A stretch of 64,000 nt of DNA from Ichthyophis bannanicus (Eukaryota; Chordata; Amphibia; Gymnophiona; Ichthyophiidae): assembly GCA_033557465.1 (NCBI GenBank), contig CM066033.1, positions 705,965,637-706,029,636 of the forward strand. The letters are read 5' to 3'. The notes under the pieces are model-generated. The model worked only from the letters and a program-made list of their open reading frames with translations, ran no database searches and had not been told where the DNA came from. The position numbers were made by a program, and so were the translations under genes. Below, in pieces: positions 59,699 to 64,000 of the stretch. Within the stretch, counting starts at the first letter, position 1. The number at the start of each line of letters is the position of its first letter.

Positions 59699-60532
59699 TT
59701 TTATCCACACCTTTACCTGTGGCCAATTCATCTGTGGCCAAACTGGCCAATGAGACTCAGAGAGGAATATTTTGAAGCAGTTTAAGAGCTCTTTTATTAT
59801 TATTATTCAGTACATTGCTATAGCAATGGGTGTCTAAATAGAGACACACCCCTTTACATATTTCAGTGACATTTATACCTTTGTTGAATCTACAGGCCCC
59901 TTCCCCCAGTATCTTATTGGCTAACTAATACAGTGTTATTGACCTATCTAGTGTGGTCAAGCAGCACACCTGGGGTTTTCCATATTCTTACATGACAGAT
60001 CATATGCCAGAATGCAGTTTTCCTTGTTCTTCTGACCCCTTTATGGTAGTACATACTGAGGGTCAATGGTTTATTTACTTTTGTGCTTGTTCCATAAGAC
60101 CTTTGCATTGCAAAGGGTCAACAGAGCAAGGATCTCTTTTATTTACCATAGCTTTATAACTTAAGTCCAACCCTGACCTCTACAAAATTAGTTTTTCTAT
60201 CTTGCATATATTTATCTTGTCTCTTACAATATGGCAATAGACACACTTCAAATACATAATCCTCTATATTTTATATGCCTTTTAACTTTAGGTTTCTGTT
60301 CAGTCTGTCAGTCCTTATCCTTTGGACCACAAAGATCAGGAAGGGAGAGGGGAGTATGTACTTAGTGTCTCTTAGGCTCTGCTATCTCTAGATGCAGAAC
60401 AACTGAGAGAGATAAGAATCTGCATGCCAGACAGTTTATTTGCAAAGCACTTTTAGAAGTCTCTATAATAATTTTCTGATCTTTCTGTATTTTATAAAAA
60501 CAACAAATTAAACTTCTAAAACCTTTCTAACA
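59699..60532 (-). repeat. ERV-1 5' LTR
   Basis: About 834 bp. On the minus strand it starts TGTTAGAAAGG at 60532 and ends GGTGTGGATAA next to the primer site. It is uninterrupted, so it provides the empty-site reference for the LINE and MITE inserted in the 3' LTR. Confidence 0.88.
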
Positions 60533-60542
60533 TACCCTGTAT

Positions 60543-60798
60543 ATATAAAGCATGTTTAATTTTTAAAAGTATGATGTCCATTTATTCATTTTTACCGAAT
60601 TGTTGTGGACAGCATAGTGCTGGAATGACCCTTCTTGTAGAGTTTATCTCACTAGGGGAAAGGGGGGGGGGAATTATCACATGTCCCAGATTTTTGGGGT
60701 TTGTCCCTGATGTCCACCTGTTTGTCGGGCTCATGTCCCTGATTCTAGCAATGGGAACAGAGAGGGTAGAACAAATATTATTTTCAATTGAGTGATTT
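60543..60798. other. No recognisable gene
   Basis: The flank of the mariner-like element, with a G run (60662-60671). It ends where the second retroviral LTR probably starts. Confidence 0.3.
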
Positions 60799-61440
60799 TG
60801 TGGTAGGCGAAGGCCTATGATCCATGCTAATTGAACTAAACAGACAGGCCTAAGCAGCTTGACCTGTAAATGAAGCCTGTAGTTAGGCCCAGAGGAATGA
60901 AAACCCCCCTGAATGATGACACCGTAGAATTGAAACTTAACTGAACACAATTTAGTATAGCTAAGCAGAATCGAAACTTAGAAAATATAGAAAAACAAGT
61001 CTAATTGGTACTGATAAGAGAGCACAGCTTCTATGGAATTAATTAACTCTGCAGAAAGCAAGGTTACAGTGCCCCGCTCTCACTCATATTCTAGCAAGCC
61101 AGTGACCTTGGAGGAGAGAAGTATCGAAAGTCTAAGAACTGTTCATTGTAATGAGGACTAAAAGGGGGGCAACCAGGTGCTGAGCCCAGATCAAGGTCCT
61201 CATTGGATAGCTACGTAAGGTACCGGGACCAATAGATGGGTGAGAGGGGTTACTGGGACCAATGAAAAGTTTGCCTATGTCTAGAATGGAGAAGAACAGT
61301 ATAAAAGTTGTTGTTTTGCTAGAAACCATTGCTCAGCCATTTTGAATTTGACTTTGCTTGAGACTTGTGCACAAATAAATGATTTGGACCTTCTGAACAG
61401 ACTCCAGGTATTATTGGTCTGTCTGCGCTCTGCTGCTACA
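60799..61440 (+). repeat. LTR of a second endogenous retrovirus (ERV-2), left end estimated
   Basis: The right end CTACA at 61436-61440 is followed by a primer site. TATAAAA (61300-61306) and AATAAA (61374-61379) are spaced as promoter and polyadenylation signal of a retroviral LTR, with R/U5 between about 61325 and 61440. The left end is set at TGTGGTAG (60799) because it roughly mirrors the right end; this is uncertain. Confidence 0.6.
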
Positions 61441-61446
61441 TATTCT

Positions 61447-61466
61447 TGGTGCGTTGGACCGGGAAG
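61447..61466 (+). promoter_or_regulatory. ERV-2 primer-binding site, tRNA-Gly type
   Basis: TGGTGCGTTGGACCGGGAAG differs from the complement of the tRNA-Gly 3' end (TGGTGCATTGGCCGGGAA) by one substitution and one inserted A. It begins six bases after the LTR end. Confidence 0.6.
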
Positions 61467-64000
61467 GTGTGGTAATAGAGGGTATACAGGGCAATATACC
61501 ACGACTTTCCGCCTCAACAGGTTTGGTCCTGCCGGGATCGTGCCCTCCCGACGTGGGCTCGGCTCCCCGGCGCCACCGGTCCTGTTGCATCGGAGGGAGC
61601 TGGCCAGGCCTCGGAGGGTGCTGGACCCGGTTGGAACCAACACCTCGAACCCGAGTGAGGGGAGTCCGAGGTCCAACTCATGCGCTTGCTTGGGAACTTT
61701 GAGGACCGGATCCGGTGAGTAGAGTTTTGATTTTAGCATGTGTCTAGACAGATAAGAAAGAGCAGTACTGCCACTTGAATCTTGCATGAACTTGGAACTA
61801 GCACTTGTAAGAGAGCTTGATCACCTCTCAAAGACGGACCGACTACCCCTGCGTAAGTAAAGCAGGGCGAAACTCCCGTCTTCTTGCATTTGGAACTTGC
61901 AAAAGACTAGTCAGAATAGATAGAAATGAATGCATTCTGGGATACGTTGCTAGCATGTGTGTCGTTTGTCTATGTGTCTTTGTTTAATGTAAGATTATAT
62001 TCTGTTGGGTAATGTATGATAATTTACCGCTTGACTCACTGAAAAATCAAGAACATGTCTCACTCAAGTCAGAGCTTTTCCTACAGAACAGTGTGAGGCT
62101 GACAAGGGGCGTGTCTGTGCAGAGGTGCCTTTTTAACCCTATGAAGGCATGATTTCAACGTTCTCTGCTGGGCTAATTAGAGCTTATTTTAGGGCAATTA
62201 TTCACTGTGTTTTAATAGTGATGTTCCTTCTACTATGGTCAGGTATTATATACCATTCGATAGGAATATTTAGTCAGAATTTTAGTTTTGAAGGTCGAAT
62301 TAACCTCATCGGAGCTCCATAAACTGTTTTTAGTTATATTCTCTGCTCTGTCTGTATTTTTACATCAACTGCTCCTGTTATATTATTGTTACCTTTCAGA
62401 AATGATAGAGAAACTAAGCAAACTGTTTTTGGGTTTTTTTCCCTTTGACTTATAAACCTACAAAGTAATTATTAGATCACGACTTGACACTGATTTAAAT
62501 GATTCTTGCTAGCATGTCTCTGTGTGTCTGTGAAACTGTGATCATTTTGTTTCCAGTGAGCGAAGGGGTGTGGCTCACACAGCTTGCTAGGAAAAAAAAA
62601 ATGAGACAGCCGTTCCCGATTGAGCAGTCTCTTGCTTGTTTAAAATAAAGGAAGTATATCTGTTGTTTCAAAAACTAACGGACACAGACAAGAGAGAGAA
62701 AATAAAGTGTTTTTCCTTTGACCCTCAAAAATAGAGGTTAAGAACCTTGGGGGACGGTGCGGCATTCTGGGTTGGAAGTGTACCAGATTGCAACCTGAGA
62801 ATGAATGGTTTAAATTATGAGTGAATAAGAAATTATGTTAGGACACAAGTATAAGTCATTTGAATGCATGCTTCCCATACTGTAAGATTTAAGGTAATTA
62901 CTTTGAATTGTTAAACTCTGTACTAGTGACTAATGACGACCTTTACAATTCAGGATAAATTCATCTGTTTTTCTGTATTTGAATTTTGTGTGTCTGTGTC
63001 CAGAGGAAAAGGGGGTACTTTGTTTTTTTTAGAGTCTTTTAAAAATTTCAAGACGTTATTTCCTGATATACTGTGGCAAGCACCTGATAGAAGACATATT
63101 TATTGTTAAAAAAACAAAACAAAACAAAAAGAGGGTGTATATGCATTTTAGATATCCACCACAGCTATGGAAAAGTGTCCGTTTCATGTCTCTTGAATAT
63201 ACGTAACAGATAGCTATAGTTCTCTCTATAAGATATTTTAAGAACTGTATCTAAATTGTATGTCTGTGCTCAATCTAAGCTTATGTTTTCTGCCTGTCTT
63301 ATGTTTACGGTAATAAGGTTTTTTTAATAAGTGTCTTTTCAAGTATGATCAAGAATTTCAGTAAGGGATTTACTGAAGACTATGGTAATAAATGTCTCTG
63401 TCCCAATTAGGAATGCTATGTGAAAGGGAGTGGCTTCTGCTAGTTGCTCCATATTTCCTTAGTTCACCATATTTTGCCCCAGAATCTCTAGATACAGTTT
63501 TTCTCTCTGTAAGTAGCTCCCCAAGAAGCCCCAGCTCCGTTCAGAGTGCTTAAGGGGGGGGGGGATGGGGCCCAGTCCACCGATGATGTCACCCCCCGGT
63601 AGGCGTGAACTAATGTGCCCACAGCAGAGAAGTAGAACATTAAAAAAAAAAGAAAACCTCCCGGATAGAGCGTTGCTAGGAGAAACAGTGTGGGCCTAGG
63701 GCAGGGGGGGACTCCACCCTGTAAATTCCCAAGTAGTTTGCCAGCCAGTCAGCTGACCAGACTTGTTTACGTGCCTTTCCCTCTGCCACTGATTTATTGA
63801 ACTGAAAGCTTTAGGATTTAATTGAACAAATGAACAGTGTTATTCAGACAGTATTATTCAGCCTCACTATATACCCCATGCAATCCAGCAGCCCAGGAGA
63901 ATTTGCATTTTTGTCAATTAGTCCCAGAGAGATATAAAACAGAAATGAAACTGGATGAATTTGCGGGCATGATAGTTACTGGAAGTTGAACAAGAAAGTA
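61467..64000 (+). other. ERV-2 leader, no gag visible before the window ends
   Basis: 61490-61700 is GC-rich, unlike the AT-rich remainder. A splice-donor-like CCGGTGAGTAG lies at 61708-61718. From there to 64000 neither strand has a readable retroviral gene. Features are A runs (62592-62601, 63107-63131), G runs (63554-63563, 63703-63709) and otherwise unremarkable sequence. Either the leader is very long or the provirus is truncated and this is flanking DNA. Confidence 0.4.

Larger units (their letters stand above)
38742..60532 (-). mobile_element. Endogenous retrovirus ERV-1 (gammaretrovirus-like), heavily decayed and nested
   Basis: The LTRs are at 59699-60532 (5') and at 38742-39308 plus 45309-45675 (3', split by an L1-type LINE). 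A tRNA-Pro-type primer site lies beside the 5' LTR. Remnants on the minus strand are in viral order: matrix-like, nucleocapsid knuckle, protease, integrase, envelope TM. The flanks CACC and TACC are a probable 4-bp duplication with one change. Insertions inside it are a LINE, a MITE, two DIRS pieces and PLE-B. All coding parts carry stops and deletions, and no intact viral gene remains. Confidence 0.82.
36916..60540. mobile_element. Small mariner-like element, expanded by nested insertions
   Basis: The left terminal repeat GGGTGGCCCAAAAAAAGTGA (36918-36937, continuing GAACAT) is inverted at 38717-38741 (ATGTTCTCACTTTTTTGGGC, CACC). The missing last bases of the right repeat (ACCCTGTATATATA) occur at 60534-60547, on the far side of the endogenous retrovirus. 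So the retrovirus inserted inside this terminal repeat. Both ends are flanked by TATATA sequence, in line with TA target duplication. Without the insertions the element would be about 150-250 bp and non-coding. The terminal sequence is mariner-like; no transposase remains. Confidence 0.75.

Noticed and set aside
61342..61722. 126-codon frame across the ERV-2 LTR end and leader
   Set aside because: It crosses R/U5, the primer site and the splice donor, and has no similarity to a gag or other protein. It is open because the leader is GC-rich.
1..64000. CRISPR array, operon or other prokaryotic features
   Set aside because: No regularly spaced short repeats are present. Poly(A) tails, LINEs, LTR elements and tRNA-primed retroviral signals show that the window is eukaryotic.

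Overview
This window looks like intergenic DNA from a large, transposon-rich vertebrate genome. I found no host protein-coding gene, tRNA or rRNA. Tyrosine-recombinase (DIRS) elements, Penelope-like elements with GIY-YIG endonucleases, L1/CR1/L2-type LINEs, SCAN-like Ty3 elements and two endogenous retroviral LTR systems sit together. This mixture fits an amphibian, and I would guess a caecilian, but that is an inference from the repeat content and not from any host gene.

Layout. 1-4550: a DIRS element on + (gag, RT-RNase H-methyltransferase-like, tyrosine recombinase, internal complementary region, terminal repeat). 4551-14345: a remnant and a second DIRS gag fragment, split by a complete Ty3-type element on - (Gypsy-A, 5574-12485, 4-bp target duplication CTTG) and by an ORF1-only LINE ending in poly(A) (about 12569-14302). 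14346-16269: small LINE, SINE-like and Myb/SANT-like remnants. 16270-29345: a decayed DIRS element on -, split by a second Ty3-type element on + (Gypsy-B, 18680-26451, duplication GTAG). Gypsy-B is itself interrupted by a Penelope-like element (PLE-A, 23370-24958, 15-bp duplication). 29166-36510: CR1-like LINE sequence, an L2-like tail and a decayed Penelope-like element (PLE-C, -).

36916-60540 is a deep nest. A small mariner-like element holds a solo LTR of a third Gypsy-related family, and its right terminal repeat is split by an endogenous retrovirus on - (38742-60532, tRNA-Pro-type primer site). Inside that provirus are an L1-type LINE (39309-45308), a 99-bp Harbinger-like MITE, two DIRS pieces of different families (46172-52408) and a Penelope-like element with two hammerhead ribozyme motifs (PLE-B, 56263-58806). 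60800-64000 holds a retroviral LTR on + with a tRNA-Gly-type primer site and a long non-coding leader.

The most interesting system is the Gypsy-A/Gypsy-B group. Its gag carries a SCAN-like capsid domain. Its pol reads zinc knuckle, protease, dUTPase, RT, RNase H and then runs straight into the polypurine tract and 3' LTR, with no integrase in either element, although both have intact LTRs and target duplications. Each LTR also contains a long ORF in the same frame as pol. A third LTR family in the window keeps that frame open from its first base and shares the C-terminal Cys motif. The second most interesting feature is the pair of Penelope-like insertions, which have the same architecture: an inverted copy of the 3' end, a tail of about 35 nt and long target duplications.
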